A DNA stretch of 64,000 nucleotides from Halobacterium noricense (GTDB taxonomy: Archaea; Halobacteriota; Halobacteria; Halobacteriales; Halobacteriaceae), in contig NZ_CP089468.1 in the NCBI RefSeq assembly GCF_021233435.1, forward strand, positions 620,001 through 684,000, written 5' to 3'. Shown in pieces: positions 24,518 through 32,649 of this stretch. A model generated the notes under the pieces. That model was not told the DNA's origin and ran no database searches. It saw only the letters and a program-made list of their open reading frames with translations. The stretch's first letter is position 1. The number at the start of each line of letters is the position of its first letter. The position numbers and the translations under genes were made by a program.

Positions 24518-25660
24518 TCACTCCCCGGCGAGGTCGAACTCCTCGCGGAGCAGCCCGACCACGTCCCGGATGCTGCCGGCGGACGCGAGGTAGCTCGCAC
24601 CCACGCCGGACTTCACGGCGTTCGCCGCAGCGCCGCGGAACACGCTCGGGCCGACCTGCGCGACCGCGCCGTCGCCGACGCTCACTAGCCAGCCCGGCGA
24701 GTCGAACGTGTACCGTTCGAGTCGAGGCCGGAAGCCGTCGTCGTGTTCGCGCAGGTCTGCGACCACCTCCTCGACGTTCCGCGCCGCGACCTTCGCCTCG
24801 CGGACGGCCGCCTGCGCGGACGCCGGTACTGCCGTCCCCTCGGCGTCGACGACCCGCGCGGCGTCTCCGAGCACGAGCGTGTGGTCGTCCACGGCGAAGT
24901 CCGCGCGAACGTTCACGCGCTCGCCGCCGAGCGCGTCCGGGCCGCGGATGCCGCCCGTCCACACGAACACGTCGTACGCCACGTCGCCGTCGTCGGTTTC
25001 GATTGCCTCGGCCCTCGCGCGCGAGACGGTGATGCCAGTGCGCACCTCGACGTCCTCGCGGTCGAGTTCGTCGCGGACCGCGTCCCGGAACTGCTCGGGG
25101 AACGACGGCGCGACCGTCTCGCGTTGTTCGAGCAACACGATCTCGATGTCGGCGTCCTTCTCGCGCGCGAACGCTGCGAGTTCGCCCGCCGTCTGCACGC
25201 CGGAGAGGCCAGCGCCACCGACGACGGCCGTGCCGCCGCCCGACTTGACGAGGTTCTCGAACTCGCGGCGGATGCGTGCAGCGTCCGGCAGCCGCTTCAG
25301 TGGGCTGGCGTGCGCCTCGACGCCCGGCAGGTCGTAGTACGCGGTCTCCGCGCCGAGACAGACCGCGGCCACGTCGTAGTCGAGGCTGGTTCCGTCCGCG
25401 AGTTCGACTTGCCGGGCGTCGCGGTCGACGCGTTCGACAGTCGCGACTTCGACTCGCGCCCGGTCGAAGATGTCGTCGAGCGGGACGACGACGTCGTCGG
25501 CGAACTCCGGGTGGCGTATCGCGCGGTGGAGTTCGTGCTGGACGAGGTGGTCGCCGGTGTCGTCGACCACCACGAGGTCGACGTCGGCCGGGAGGCGCTG
25601 CTCCAGTCGGTCAGTGAGGACGACGCCCGCGTAACCGCCGCCGAGTACGACGACGCGCAT
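24518..25660 (-). CDS. NDH-2-like NAD(P)H:quinone oxidoreductase
   Basis: This 380-residue flavoprotein has FAD motif VVVLGGGYAGVVLTDRL (residues 3-19), a second nucleotide site VVGGAGLSGVQTAGEL and the C-terminal FAD site HTLVLGDAARV followed by AVPASAQAAVREAKVAARNV. This is the type II NADH dehydrogenase layout, and such enzymes pass electrons to menaquinone without pumping. The C-terminal amphipathic region DVVGLLREEFDLAGE may sit on the membrane. The start is the ATG before RVVVLGG, as the upstream residues do not match the family. Confidence 0.85.
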   Translation of the reverse strand: MRVVVLGGGYAGVVLTDRLEQRLPADVDLVVVDDTGDHLVQHELHRAIRHPEFADDVVVPLDDIFDRARVEVATVERVDRDARQVELADGTSLDYDVAAVCLGAETAYYDLPGVEAHASPLKRLPDAARIRREFENLVKSGGGTAVVGGAGLSGVQTAGELAAFAREKDADIEIVLLEQRETVAPSFPEQFRDAVRDELDREDVEVRTGITVSRARAEAIETDDGDVAYDVFVWTGGIRGPDALGGERVNVRADFAVDDHTLVLGDAARVVDAEGTAVPASAQAAVREAKVAARNVEEVVADLREHDDGFRPRLERYTFDSPGWLVSVGDGAVAQVGPSVFRGAAANAVKSGVGASYLASAGSIRDVVGLLREEFDLAGE

Positions 25661-25708
25661 GCGCCTGGCTACGCGAGCCAGGGCCAAAACCGTACCCGCC
25701 CGCGCGGG

Positions 25709-26689
25709 TTAGAACAGCGCGTCGCTCTCGTCAAGCACGTGCGCGGGGCCGCCGACCTTCCAGACGTCGGTTTCGACGCCGCAGTCCGCGATTGTTTCCT
25801 CGACCTCGTCGGCGTGCTCGGCGCGCGTGTTGACGTAGACGGTCGCGCCGGTGTCCGTCGAGAAGTAGGCGGGAACGTCCGCCTCGCTGCGGAGTTCGCG
25901 GACGGCGTCGAACACCTCGATGGTGTCCGGCTTCCAGTACACCCACCCCGACGGGCCGGTCATCGTCGTCGCGGCCAGCGACAGCGAGTCGTGCTCGGCG
26001 GTCTCGAAGACGCGCTCGAAGTTGCCCTCGCGGAGGGCGTCGCGTGCCTCCGCCAGTTGCGCGTGGATGTGCGCGAGGCGCGCCTGGAACATGTGGCTGT
26101 CCGCGGCCTCGGCGTGTGCGTGCCCGGTCTCCTTGTAGGACGGGACTTTCGCGATGACGATGCGGAGGTCGTCGACGAACTCGTCGGGGACGTCGAGGCG
26201 CTCGCTCCGGCAGTCCTCGTCGTTCAGGCCCGTGTGGAGGTCGGAGAATCCGCCCGTGACCGCGCGCGCGGCGGACGCCGACCCGCGGCGTGCGATGGTC
26301 GAAATCTCGGGCAGGGAGAGGTCGAGACCGGCGGCCTCGGTGGCCGCGCGAGCGAGCGCCGCGAACCCGGACGCCGACGACCCGAGGCCGATGTTCGACT
26401 GGAAGTTGTTCACGCTCTCGACCTGCACGCGGTGGTCGACGCCAGCGCGCTCGCGCACCTCGTCGACGACCTTCCGGATGCGGTCGGCCCCGGAGCCGTC
26501 CACGACCTCGCCGTCGACGACGTAGCTGTCCTCGCTGCGGTCGGGTTCGAACGCCACGGTCGTCGTCGTGTTGCTCGGCGCGGTACAGACGCTGATGGAG
26601 TCGTGGTAGGGGAGCCGGAGCTGTTCGTCCCGCATCCCGTGGTACTTCACGATGCCCTGAATCGGGTGGGCTCGCGCGGTCGCTTTCAT
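25709..26689 (-). CDS. mvaD: Phosphomevalonate decarboxylase MvaD
   Basis: This 326-residue GHMP-fold enzyme begins MKATARAHPIQGIVKYHG, has the nucleotide loop NFQSNIGLGSSASGFAAL, and GGFSDLHTG near the active site. Haloferax volcanii MvaD has been shown to decarboxylate phosphomevalonate to isopentenyl phosphate in the archaeal alternate mevalonate pathway; this protein is of the same haloarchaeal type. It supplies isoprenoids for membrane lipids, retinal and quinones. A TATA-like element lies just upstream. Confidence 0.9.
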   Translation of the reverse strand: MKATARAHPIQGIVKYHGMRDEQLRLPYHDSISVCTAPSNTTTTVAFEPDRSEDSYVVDGEVVDGSGADRIRKVVDEVRERAGVDHRVQVESVNNFQSNIGLGSSASGFAALARAATEAAGLDLSLPEISTIARRGSASAARAVTGGFSDLHTGLNDEDCRSERLDVPDEFVDDLRIVIAKVPSYKETGHAHAEAADSHMFQARLAHIHAQLAEARDALREGNFERVFETAEHDSLSLAATTMTGPSGWVYWKPDTIEVFDAVRELRSEADVPAYFSTDTGATVYVNTRAEHADEVEETIADCGVETDVWKVGGPAHVLDESDALF

Positions 26690-26713
26690 ACCCCGATGGG
26701 TGTCTGTCGCGCG

Positions 26714-26720
26714 CATAAAC
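26714..26720 (-). promoter_or_regulatory. TATA-like element of mvaD
   Basis: GTTTATG (minus strand) lies 25-31 bp upstream of the mvaD ATG, which fits a leaderless or very short-leader transcript. Confidence 0.5.
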
Positions 26721-26936
26721 GTCCCGGAAGCCGGCCGGCCGGTGACGGAATCGGGTGGCACGTAGGGCTGACAGGCGGCACGCGCGTCGGCGGGTCGGCA
26801 GAGTGGCGTGCCGCGCTCCCGCGGGCACCCTGCCGCCGTCGTCAGGTCACGCGTGAGCGTGGTCCCGTCCTCGTATTTGAACGTTCGCCGCGCCGGTTCC
26901 GTTACAGGGAAGGGCTGGACGGTCGAGTGCCGGAGT

Positions 26937-27620
26937 ATGGGAACACCGCTGGACACGCACGAGGCGCAGGTCGGGGAGGTCGTCGACCGACTCGAAGAGG
27001 AGTACCCCGAGCCCGAGATTTCGCTGAACTTCTCGAACCGCCTCGAACTGCTGGTCGCCGTGATTCTCTCCGCGCAGTGCACCGACGAGCGCGTGAACAA
27101 GGAGACCGCCCACCTCTTCGAGAAGTACCAGTCCCCGGAGGACTACGCGAACGCCGACGAAGACGAGCTCGCCGAGGACCTCAACTCGATTACGTACTAC
27201 AACAGCAAGGCAGGCTACCTCAAGAACGCCTGCCAGCAAATCGTCGAGGAACACGACGGCGAGGTGCCGGACACGATGAGCGAGCTCACGGACCTGCCCG
27301 GAGTAGGTCGGAAGACCGCGAACGTCGTGCTCCAGCACGGCCACGACATCACCGAGGGCATCGTCGTGGACACGCACGTTCAGCGCATCTCGCGGCGGCT
27401 CGGCATCACTGAAGAGGAACGCCCGGAGGCCATCGAGGTGGACCTGATGGACGTCGTCCCGCGCAAGCACTGGCAGAACTTCACGCACTGGCTCATCAGC
27501 CACGGCCGGGACACCTGTACCGCGCGCAACCCGGACTGCTCGGACTGCCTGCTCGAAGACGTCTGCCCGTCCTCGAAGCTCCAGCACGACGTCGACCTCG
27601 CGGACGGCAGCGAGTGGTAG
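26937..27620 (+). CDS. nth: Endonuclease III (DNA glycosylase/AP lyase)
   Basis: This 227-residue base-excision repair enzyme has the helix-hairpin-helix LPGVGRKTANVV with catalytic K126, catalytic D145 in VVDTHVQR, and the iron-sulfur motif C-x6-C-x2-C-x5-C at the C-terminus (CTARNPDCSDCLLEDVC). The early ILSAQCTDERVN motif is also typical. It removes oxidised pyrimidines and nicks the abasic site. The ATG shown gives the family-standard N-terminus; the frame is open further upstream without similarity. Confidence 0.94.
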   Translation: MGTPLDTHEAQVGEVVDRLEEEYPEPEISLNFSNRLELLVAVILSAQCTDERVNKETAHLFEKYQSPEDYANADEDELAEDLNSITYYNSKAGYLKNACQQIVEEHDGEVPDTMSELTDLPGVGRKTANVVLQHGHDITEGIVVDTHVQRISRRLGITEEERPEAIEVDLMDVVPRKHWQNFTHWLISHGRDTCTARNPDCSDCLLEDVCPSSKLQHDVDLADGSEW

Positions 27621-27719
27621 GCGGCCGGTAAGCGCGTGTTTTCCCCTCCGCGGACAGACTCAAATCGGGGCTTTAGCTTTAGGAGATGCTTTGAGGGGGC
27701 GACGTGTAGCCTCGCGTAG

Positions 27720-28406
27720 ATGGCTGGGAATCGCTTGCTCCCGTCGCGGTCGACCGTCGAGCGCGGCGACGGCTCGCGCGTGGTCGGCATCCGCGAGGAC
27801 GCCGCCGACGAGGTGTTCGAGGCGCTGTCTTCGAGCACCGCCCGCGAGATTCTCGCCGCGCTGTACGAGGAGCCCGACACCGCGTCGAGCGTCGCGGACG
27901 ACGTCGGGACGTCGCTCCAGAACGCCACGTACCACCTGGAGAAGCTCGTGGCGGCGGACCTCGTGGAGGTCGCGGACACGTGGTACTCCGAGCAGGGCCG
28001 CGAGATGAACGTCTACGCGCCCGCGTCGGAGTCGCTGGTCGTGTTCGCCACCGACGAGGCGTCGAAGCCGTCGCTGAAAGAGCGGCTGTTGCGCGTGCTC
28101 GGCGCGGTCGGCGTGCTCGGCGTCGCGAGCCTCGTCGTCCAGCGGCTGTTCGGCGGACAGGGCGCGCCGACGGACTACCAGACGACTGGTGGGGACGCGG
28201 GCGACACGGCGGCCGCGACGACCGACGGCGGCGGTATCGGCATCATGAACGAGCAGGCCACGGAGACGGCGCAGGCGACGACGACCGCCGCGACCACCGC
28301 GTCGCAGTCGGTCGCACAGGGGCTCCCGCCGGGCGTGCTGTTCTTCGCCGGTGGGCTGCTCGTGCTCGCGGTCGTCCTCGGCTACGTCTGGTACCGCGGG
28401 CGGTAG
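27720..28406 (+). CDS. ArsR-type HTH regulator with C-terminal membrane anchor
   Basis: This 228-residue protein has a winged helix from about residue 36 (VFEALSSSTAREILAALYEEPDTASSVADDVGTSLQNATYHLEKLVAADLVEV). It is followed by a first hydrophobic stretch (LLRVLGAVGVLGVASLVVQRLF), a Thr/Gly/Gln-rich linker and a C-terminal helix (GVLFFAGGLLVLAVVLGYVWYR). DNA-binding regulators anchored in the membrane are frequent in haloarchaea and may sense envelope signals. GCTTTAGCTTTAG about 50 bp upstream is a possible TATA region. Confidence 0.85.
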   Translation: MAGNRLLPSRSTVERGDGSRVVGIREDAADEVFEALSSSTAREILAALYEEPDTASSVADDVGTSLQNATYHLEKLVAADLVEVADTWYSEQGREMNVYAPASESLVVFATDEASKPSLKERLLRVLGAVGVLGVASLVVQRLFGGQGAPTDYQTTGGDAGDTAAATTDGGGIGIMNEQATETAQATTTAATTASQSVAQGLPPGVLFFAGGLLVLAVVLGYVWYRGR

Positions 28407-28638
28407 GGACCTCAGTGGAGTCCGGGGCGGATGGACGCCGCAGAACTCTTCGACGGAAGCGACGGCGAAACGGTTAGTTCCGGGAATGCAGCGGTATCTA
28501 ACGGGAGTTTGGTACTCCCCGATGATACACGGATCGGAACGATGGGCTTCAGTAGTGCGAATATATCGCGTGACTAACGCGGTGAGTCCGGAGCCGGAGA
28601 AAGTTGAAGTAGTTTGCTCCGGTAGTTAGGAATAGAGT
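28407..28638. other. Intergenic stretch with hairpin GGGAGT/ACTCCC
   Basis: No gene is convincing here. The sequence is less GC-rich than the core and contains a perfect 6-5-6 hairpin (28503-28519), a possible terminator or operator. It marks the left edge of the small accessory block holding the toxin-antitoxin pair and the insertion-sequence remnant. Confidence 0.4.
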
Positions 28639-28941
28639 ATGTCGACGCAAGTGAGACGGGTTGTTTCCGGCGACGATTCAGACATCCACGACGAACCCCA
28701 CATCAAGGGGCGACGGGTGACGGTCCAACACATCCATGAGCGGGTAGAGGGTCATGGCCTCGATCCCGAGACCGTTGCCAACCGGCTGAACCTCTCGCTT
28801 TCTGAGATCTACCACGCGCTGGCGTACTACCACGACCACCCCGAGGAGATGCGGGCGGTCGAGGAAGAGCGCGAGCGCGTCCGTGAGATGGCCGAGAACG
28901 ATTCGGGTATCGCCACCGGTCCCGAGGACGCCCCACAGTAG
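28639..28941 (+). CDS. DUF433 antitoxin
   Basis: This 100-residue protein matches the DUF433 helix-turn-helix family: EPHIKGRRVTVQHIHERV, DPETVANRLNLSLSEIYHALAYYHDHPEEM. DUF433 proteins are typically encoded immediately upstream of DUF5615 PIN-like proteins and act as their antitoxins. The C-terminal 25 residues are charged and probably wrap the toxin. The toxin gene follows after two bases. Codon third positions are less GC-biased than in neighbouring core genes, suggesting acquisition by transfer. Confidence 0.85.
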   Translation: MSTQVRRVVSGDDSDIHDEPHIKGRRVTVQHIHERVEGHGLDPETVANRLNLSLSEIYHALAYYHDHPEEMRAVEEERERVREMAENDSGIATGPEDAPQ

Positions 28942-28943
28942 CG

Positions 28944-29288
28944 ATGGGGGTTCGCTTCTTGCTTGACGAGGACACAGAGGCATCACTCGCGGATACGCTC
29001 TCACGCGCTGGCCACGACGTGGATCGCGTCGTTAACGTCGATACACTTGGAACTGGCGCGAAAGACCCGGAGGTCTTGCAGTACGCGGCCCGCACGAATC
29101 GCATCATCGTCACCCACGACGATGATTACGTGCAAGCTCCACGAGACGACCACGAGGACGTCTTTTACGCGCCTGAACAGCGCCTTTCCTCGCATAAACT
29201 ATATCGCATCATCCAGTGCGTCCTGGAGTCCTACCCCGACCGCGACGCAATCCAGCCTGTCGTTTTCCTCACCACTGACTGGCTCTAA
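28944..29288 (+). CDS. DUF5615 PIN-like toxin
   Basis: This 114-residue protein begins with FLLDEDTEASLADTLSRAGHDVDRV and contains RIIVTHDDDYV. D8, D41 and D59-D61 line up with the acidic metal-binding residues of the PIN-like DUF5615/Mut7-C group, predicted ribonucleases that cut tRNA or mRNA. The pairing with a DUF433 gene is the usual type II toxin-antitoxin layout. Low third-position GC and the transposon remnant downstream point to an accessory origin. Its RNA target is unknown. Confidence 0.83.
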   Translation: MGVRFLLDEDTEASLADTLSRAGHDVDRVVNVDTLGTGAKDPEVLQYAARTNRIIVTHDDDYVQAPRDDHEDVFYAPEQRLSSHKLYRIIQCVLESYPDRDAIQPVVFLTTDWL

Positions 29289-29538
29289 ATGCGGCTGCGG
29301 TGGATCGGCCGGGGTGATGACACAGAATACCGTCAGCGGGCATCAAGCCAATCTCGTCGCTATCGACGATGATTCGGCTGCGGATGGGGCGGTTTGACCG
29401 CGCCACAAAGACAGCCAAGCCGATGCTGCCATCCAGCAAGAGACGCTTGGAACGTATGCGTCCTGAAACCGTAGGGCCACGCCGGGCCTGAAATCCCGTG
29501 GTGGGATTCCCGCGTCTTCAGGCGCGGGAGGGGGTCAA
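29289..29538 (+). mobile_element. Right-end remnant of an IS200/IS605 (IS1341-like) element
   Basis: After the toxin gene there are 250 bp without an intact ORF. They end in a pair of hairpins and the sequence GTCAA, a layout I know from the right ends of haloarchaeal tnpB-carrying IS1341-type elements, where a stem of GC pairs with a TTCA loop precedes GGAGGxxGTCAA. No tnpB or tnpA reading frame survives here; only the 3' portion and right end remain. The exact left boundary cannot be set. Confidence 0.6.
29492..29538 (+). ncRNA. Terminal part of a TnpB guide-RNA (omega RNA)-like scaffold
   Basis: Two hairpins stand side by side: AATCCC-GTGGT-GGGATT (29492-29508), then a 9-bp stem with TTCA loop (29508-29529; one G-T pair), followed by GAGGGGGTCAA. 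In tnpB elements the RNA from this end forms the omega RNA scaffold and the bases after the terminus act as guide. Here tnpB is gone, so the RNA is probably an orphan or decayed. Whether it is transcribed cannot be told. Confidence 0.5.
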
Positions 29539-29570
29539 TCGTAGTCTCCTGCCATTCTACTCGCCCTCTT

Positions 29571-30056
29571 TCAGAACCCCGTCTCGTACTTCGTCACGAA
29601 CCGCGCGACGCCGAGCACCCACGCCACCAGCCAGCAGAGCACGTATCCGACGACGCCTGCGCGCAGGCGGAGCCGCCACGCGCTCATGTTCTCGTGAATC
29701 TCGTCTAAGTCGACGTCCTGGTCGGGGTCGTGGTAGAGGTTGTACTCGCGTTTCGCGCGCAGAATCGGGACGATGCCGGTGAGCGCGAACGCCAGCAGCG
29801 CGTACGCTTGCACGCCGAAGAACGCGTGCACGACGGCGAATCCGCCGAGCTGGTCGAACAGCGCGGGAATCATCCAGACGACGACGGGGACGGTGTTGAG
29901 CGTGAGCCCGAGGAAGATGTACGCGAGGTGGTGTCTGAGCGTCCCCCACGTGACGGTCTCGGCGTCGACGATGATCCACGCGCCGTAGAGGTAGCACGGG
30001 AAGCTCGCGGTGACCAGCATCGCGGCCACGCTCGCCACCGTCACGTCTGCGACCAT
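29571..30056 (-). CDS. Haloarchaeal membrane protein near the cytochrome bc locus
   Basis: This 161-residue protein has five probable helices: one at the N-terminus (AAMLVTASFPCYLYGAWIIV), two in the middle, and two near the C-terminus (VVGYVLCWLVAWVLGVARFV). H42 and H43 in LRHHLAYIFLGL and a His in VVHAFFGVQAYALLAF lie within helices, which would allow haem or quinone contact, but no known motif is complete. Its place beside the cytochrome bc genes suggests a respiratory link. Automated annotation puts such proteins in small haloarchaeal DUFs; I cannot give the number safely. Confidence 0.65.
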   Translation of the reverse strand: MVADVTVASVAAMLVTASFPCYLYGAWIIVDAETVTWGTLRHHLAYIFLGLTLNTVPVVVWMIPALFDQLGGFAVVHAFFGVQAYALLAFALTGIVPILRAKREYNLYHDPDQDVDLDEIHENMSAWRLRLRAGVVGYVLCWLVAWVLGVARFVTKYETGF

Positions 30057-30167
30057 AGCGGGAGGTTCGCGCGACGCGACTAAACGGGTTCGCTTCGTTC
30101 CCTCGACGCGGAAACCACGGGAGTGATTGACACAAGACGTTTACCGGTCTCGGCCGCAGGTTCGGCC

Positions 30168-30605
30168 ATGTCCCCGACGCGAATCGCGGCAGTCGCCCTC
30201 CTCGTCGCCGTCGCGGGCTGTACGGGGCTCGCACCGACCGGTAGCGAGACGACGGTCTCGACGACTGCGCCGACGGCGACACCGACGGAGACGACCAGTG
30301 ACACGACCGAACCGCACACGGGCGTCGGCACGTCACACGCCCCCGAACACCTCACAGTTCACGCTACTTCGGGCGTCGAGAACGTCTCCGTGACGCTGGC
30401 ACCCGACGGCGACGCCGAGACCTACGACGTCCCCGCCGGTAACGAGGTCTCTCTCACGCGGGAGATACACGACCGCGGGCACGACGTGCGCGTGGTCGTC
30501 GAGCGCGGCAACGAGCCAGTCTTCGACAAGGCAATCCTCGCCTACGAGTCCGTCGACGTGACCGTCCACGAGAACGACACGAGCGTCGACTACGTCGTCG
30601 TGTAG
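30168..30605 (+). CDS. Small lipoprotein of unknown function
   Basis: This 145-residue protein has a signal peptide with lipobox AVAGC, then a Thr-rich spacer and a compact beta-rich domain (VSVTLAPDGDAETYDVPAGNEVSLTREIH, HDVRVVVERGNEPVFDKAIL). The Thr run is a typical site of O-glycosylation in haloarchaeal surface proteins. I recognise no family. It precedes the next membrane protein gene by 40 bp and may belong to the cytochrome bc region. Confidence 0.65.
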   Translation: MSPTRIAAVALLVAVAGCTGLAPTGSETTVSTTAPTATPTETTSDTTEPHTGVGTSHAPEHLTVHATSGVENVSVTLAPDGDAETYDVPAGNEVSLTREIHDRGHDVRVVVERGNEPVFDKAILAYESVDVTVHENDTSVDYVVV

Positions 30606-30645
30606 GTCGGAAGCGTTTACCCGCTTCACGCGCAACTCCGAGGTG

Positions 30646-31500
30646 ATGACTGACTCCAACGCCGGCGAGGGCGGCCAGCCTGCGCCGGACGAGGAGCCCG
30701 ACGCCGAGACGCCGGCGGACCTCCGAGAACAGGTCGACTTCGAGGAGTTCGGCCCGAAGGAGATGGCCGAGCTGTCCGCCGAGGAGTGGGACGCCGCCTT
30801 CGACCCCGACACGTGGATTACGGGCGAACAGCTGCTCGACCGCGTGGAGGCCGACCTCCGGCACCGGGTCGCCACCCGCGACGTGTTCGCGGTGGTCGAA
30901 CGCGACACCATCGACGGCGAACCCGTCGTGCTCGCGTACTCCGACGAGGGGTACGCGGTCGTCTACGCCGACGGCACCGTCGAAGGTAGCGGCACCGTCC
31001 TCCGGGACGTGAAACCGACGGTCGCGCTCTGCTCGATGGACGACTACGATGTCCCCGACGCACCCGAGAACGCCGGCCTCCCGGACCCGCAGGAGGTCCC
31101 CGAGGGGAGCGGCGGCCTCGGGACGACGCTGCTCCAGTACATCGGCCTCGCGCAGGTCGTCGTCGGCGTCCTCCTCGTGCTCTCGCCGCTCCTCTACGAC
31201 CCGCTCGTGCGCGGGTGTCCGCCGGTCACCGGGTCGGCAGCACGCGCTTGCACAGTCGCCGGGACCACTCTGGAGCTCCACCCGCTCGGGAACTCCGCCA
31301 TCATCGCCGTCATCGCGGGCGTCGGCTTCGTGTTGTTCGGCGCGCTGATGCTGGTCGTCGTCGCCAACGCCCGGCTGTCGGACCGCTTCCGCTCCGAGGA
31401 GTTCCGCAACCGGCTGCGTTCGGCGGGGCTCGGCGACGGCCAGCGGCCGTCGTTCGTCCCGGAAACGGACAGCCAGCGAGACCACTCCGACGCCCCCTGA
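30646..31500 (+). CDS. Haloarchaeal membrane protein preceding the cytochrome bc operon
   Basis: This protein of about 284 residues has a long acidic N-terminal cytoplasmic domain, including ELSAEEWDAAFDPDTWITGEQLLDRVEADLRHRVATRDVFAVVERD, followed by two helices (TTLLQYIGLAQVVVGVLLVLSPLLY and SAIIAVIAGVGFVLFGALMLVVVAN). Cys residues lie in the external loop (RGCPP, RACTV). No known fold is apparent. It directly precedes the halocyanin-Rieske-cytochrome b genes, so an accessory respiratory role is inferred. Confidence 0.65.
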   Translation: MTDSNAGEGGQPAPDEEPDAETPADLREQVDFEEFGPKEMAELSAEEWDAAFDPDTWITGEQLLDRVEADLRHRVATRDVFAVVERDTIDGEPVVLAYSDEGYAVVYADGTVEGSGTVLRDVKPTVALCSMDDYDVPDAPENAGLPDPQEVPEGSGGLGTTLLQYIGLAQVVVGVLLVLSPLLYDPLVRGCPPVTGSAARACTVAGTTLELHPLGNSAIIAVIAGVGFVLFGALMLVVVANARLSDRFRSEEFRNRLRSAGLGDGQRPSFVPETDSQRDHSDAP

Positions 31501-31519
31501 ACGCCGGTAGAACCGGCGT
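31501..31519. terminator. Perfect hairpin immediately after the stop codon
   Basis: ACGCCGGT-AGA-ACCGGCGT starts at the base after the TGA of the preceding gene. The 8-bp stem is perfect, but no T-tract follows, so it may protect the 3' end of the message rather than terminate. It separates the preceding membrane protein gene from the bc operon promoter. Confidence 0.35.
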
Positions 31520-31553
31520 ACGGCGCGTCTCGTCCCGCGCGGCCATCGGTGGG

Positions 31554-31559
31554 TTTATG
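31554..31559 (+). promoter_or_regulatory. TATA element of the cytochrome bc operon
   Basis: TTTATG in the GC-rich gap lies 27-32 bp before the halocyanin ATG, the usual distance for a leaderless haloarchaeal transcript. Confidence 0.5.
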
Positions 31560-31585
31560 CGGGAGCCATCCTGACTCACGACTGT

Positions 31586-32260
31586 ATGAAGAGGCGGGAC
31601 TTTCTGAAGATTGCGACCGGTTCGGCCGGCGGCGCTGCAGCCATCGGCGCAGCCGGCGCACGGTCGTCCTCCACGTCCGCCGCCGTCCAGGAGGGCGAAG
31701 GAAACAACACGACCTCCGGCAACGGCACGACCGGGAACGCCACGACGGACGGTAGCGGTTCCGGCGAGGGCGAAGAACTCCCGGGCGCGGGGACGACGAA
31801 GACGGTCGAGGTCGGCCCGAACGGCCAGAACGTCTTCGACCCCGAGACCGTCTACGTCCAGCGCGGCGCGACGGTCGAGTGGGTGTGGCGGTCGCCAGGC
31901 CACAACGTCCACGCGACCGACGTGCCGGAAGACGCCGACTGGGACGTCCAGACCGAAATCACCGGCCCCGAGTTCACGTACTCGTACACGTTCGACGGGC
32001 CGCTGGGCGAGTACCACTACGTCTGTGACCCCCACGAGGCGCTCGGGATGGTCGGCAACGTGGTCGTCAACGAGAGCGGACAGGCACCCGGCGGCGAAGG
32101 CGGTGAAGCCGAGCTCCACCCCGAAGAGATGGGCGTGCCGTTCCAGGCACACTTCGTGGGCATCGCGACCATCCTGATGATGATCGTGTCGCTCGTCTAC
32201 GCCTTCTTCGTCCTCAAGTACGGCGAATCACAGAACGCGAGCGCACCCAACAAAGAATAA
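31586..32260 (+). CDS. Membrane-anchored halocyanin (blue copper protein)
   Basis: This 224-residue protein has a Tat signal (KRRDFLKIA), a Thr/Gly/Asn spacer and one plastocyanin domain with copper ligands H106 (SPGHNV), C147, H150 and M155 (YVCDPHEALGM). A C-terminal helix (FVGIATILMMIVSLVYAFFVL) holds it in the membrane; most halocyanins use a lipid anchor instead. As the first gene of the bc operon it is the likely electron acceptor of this complex in place of cytochrome c. The stop abuts the next ATG. Confidence 0.9.
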   Translation: MKRRDFLKIATGSAGGAAAIGAAGARSSSTSAAVQEGEGNNTTSGNGTTGNATTDGSGSGEGEELPGAGTTKTVEVGPNGQNVFDPETVYVQRGATVEWVWRSPGHNVHATDVPEDADWDVQTEITGPEFTYSYTFDGPLGEYHYVCDPHEALGMVGNVVVNESGQAPGGEGGEAELHPEEMGVPFQAHFVGIATILMMIVSLVYAFFVLKYGESQNASAPNKE

Positions 32261-32647
32261 ATGTCCTCGAAAGGCTCCAACTACGGCGACATCCACCGGT
32301 ACGAGCCCGCCCGCGAGAGCACGGCAGCGACCATCGCTATCGTGTTGCTGACGTTCGTCGAGATCGCGTTCGTGGCCGTGTTCGCGTACGGCCTCATCAC
32401 GGGCTGGGGCGTCGACCCGGTCGGGAACATGTACCTCGGGTTCCTCCTCGCGGCCATCTTCATCGACCTCTCGTTCGTCCTGCTCCTCTACCGCAAGGAG
32501 TTCCTGCCGGACGTGATGATCGTGAAGAAGCGCCGGCGCAAGTGGGAAGACCTCTACGTCCGCGAGGACCAGGTCGACGGCGAATCCGCGTTCGATGACG
32601 TCGGCGAACAGTTCAAGAAGGCAATCTACCCCTACTACGAGAAATAA
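32261..32647 (+). CDS. Small membrane subunit of the haloarchaeal bc complex (uncharacterised)
   Basis: This 128-residue protein has two helices (TIAIVLLTFVEIAFVAVFAYGLI and NMYLGFLLAAIFIDLSFVLLLY) and a basic cytoplasmic segment (KKRRRKWEDLYV). It has no cofactor motif. It starts at the base after the halocyanin stop and ends two bases before the Rieske gene, so it is almost certainly a structural or assembly part of the complex. Family known only as a haloarchaeal DUF. Confidence 0.72.
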   Translation: MSSKGSNYGDIHRYEPARESTAATIAIVLLTFVEIAFVAVFAYGLITGWGVDPVGNMYLGFLLAAIFIDLSFVLLLYRKEFLPDVMIVKKRRRKWEDLYVREDQVDGESAFDDVGEQFKKAIYPYYEK

Positions 32648-32649
32648 CT

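Noticed and set aside
28351-28629. 92-codon ORF between the HTH regulator and the antitoxin
   Set aside because: It starts inside the regulator gene in another frame and has no family features; the region looks non-coding.
29498-29782. Plus-strand ORF starting in the element's terminal hairpin
   Set aside because: It begins within an RNA-like hairpin and runs antisense through a membrane protein gene; the peptide is Arg/Ser-rich.
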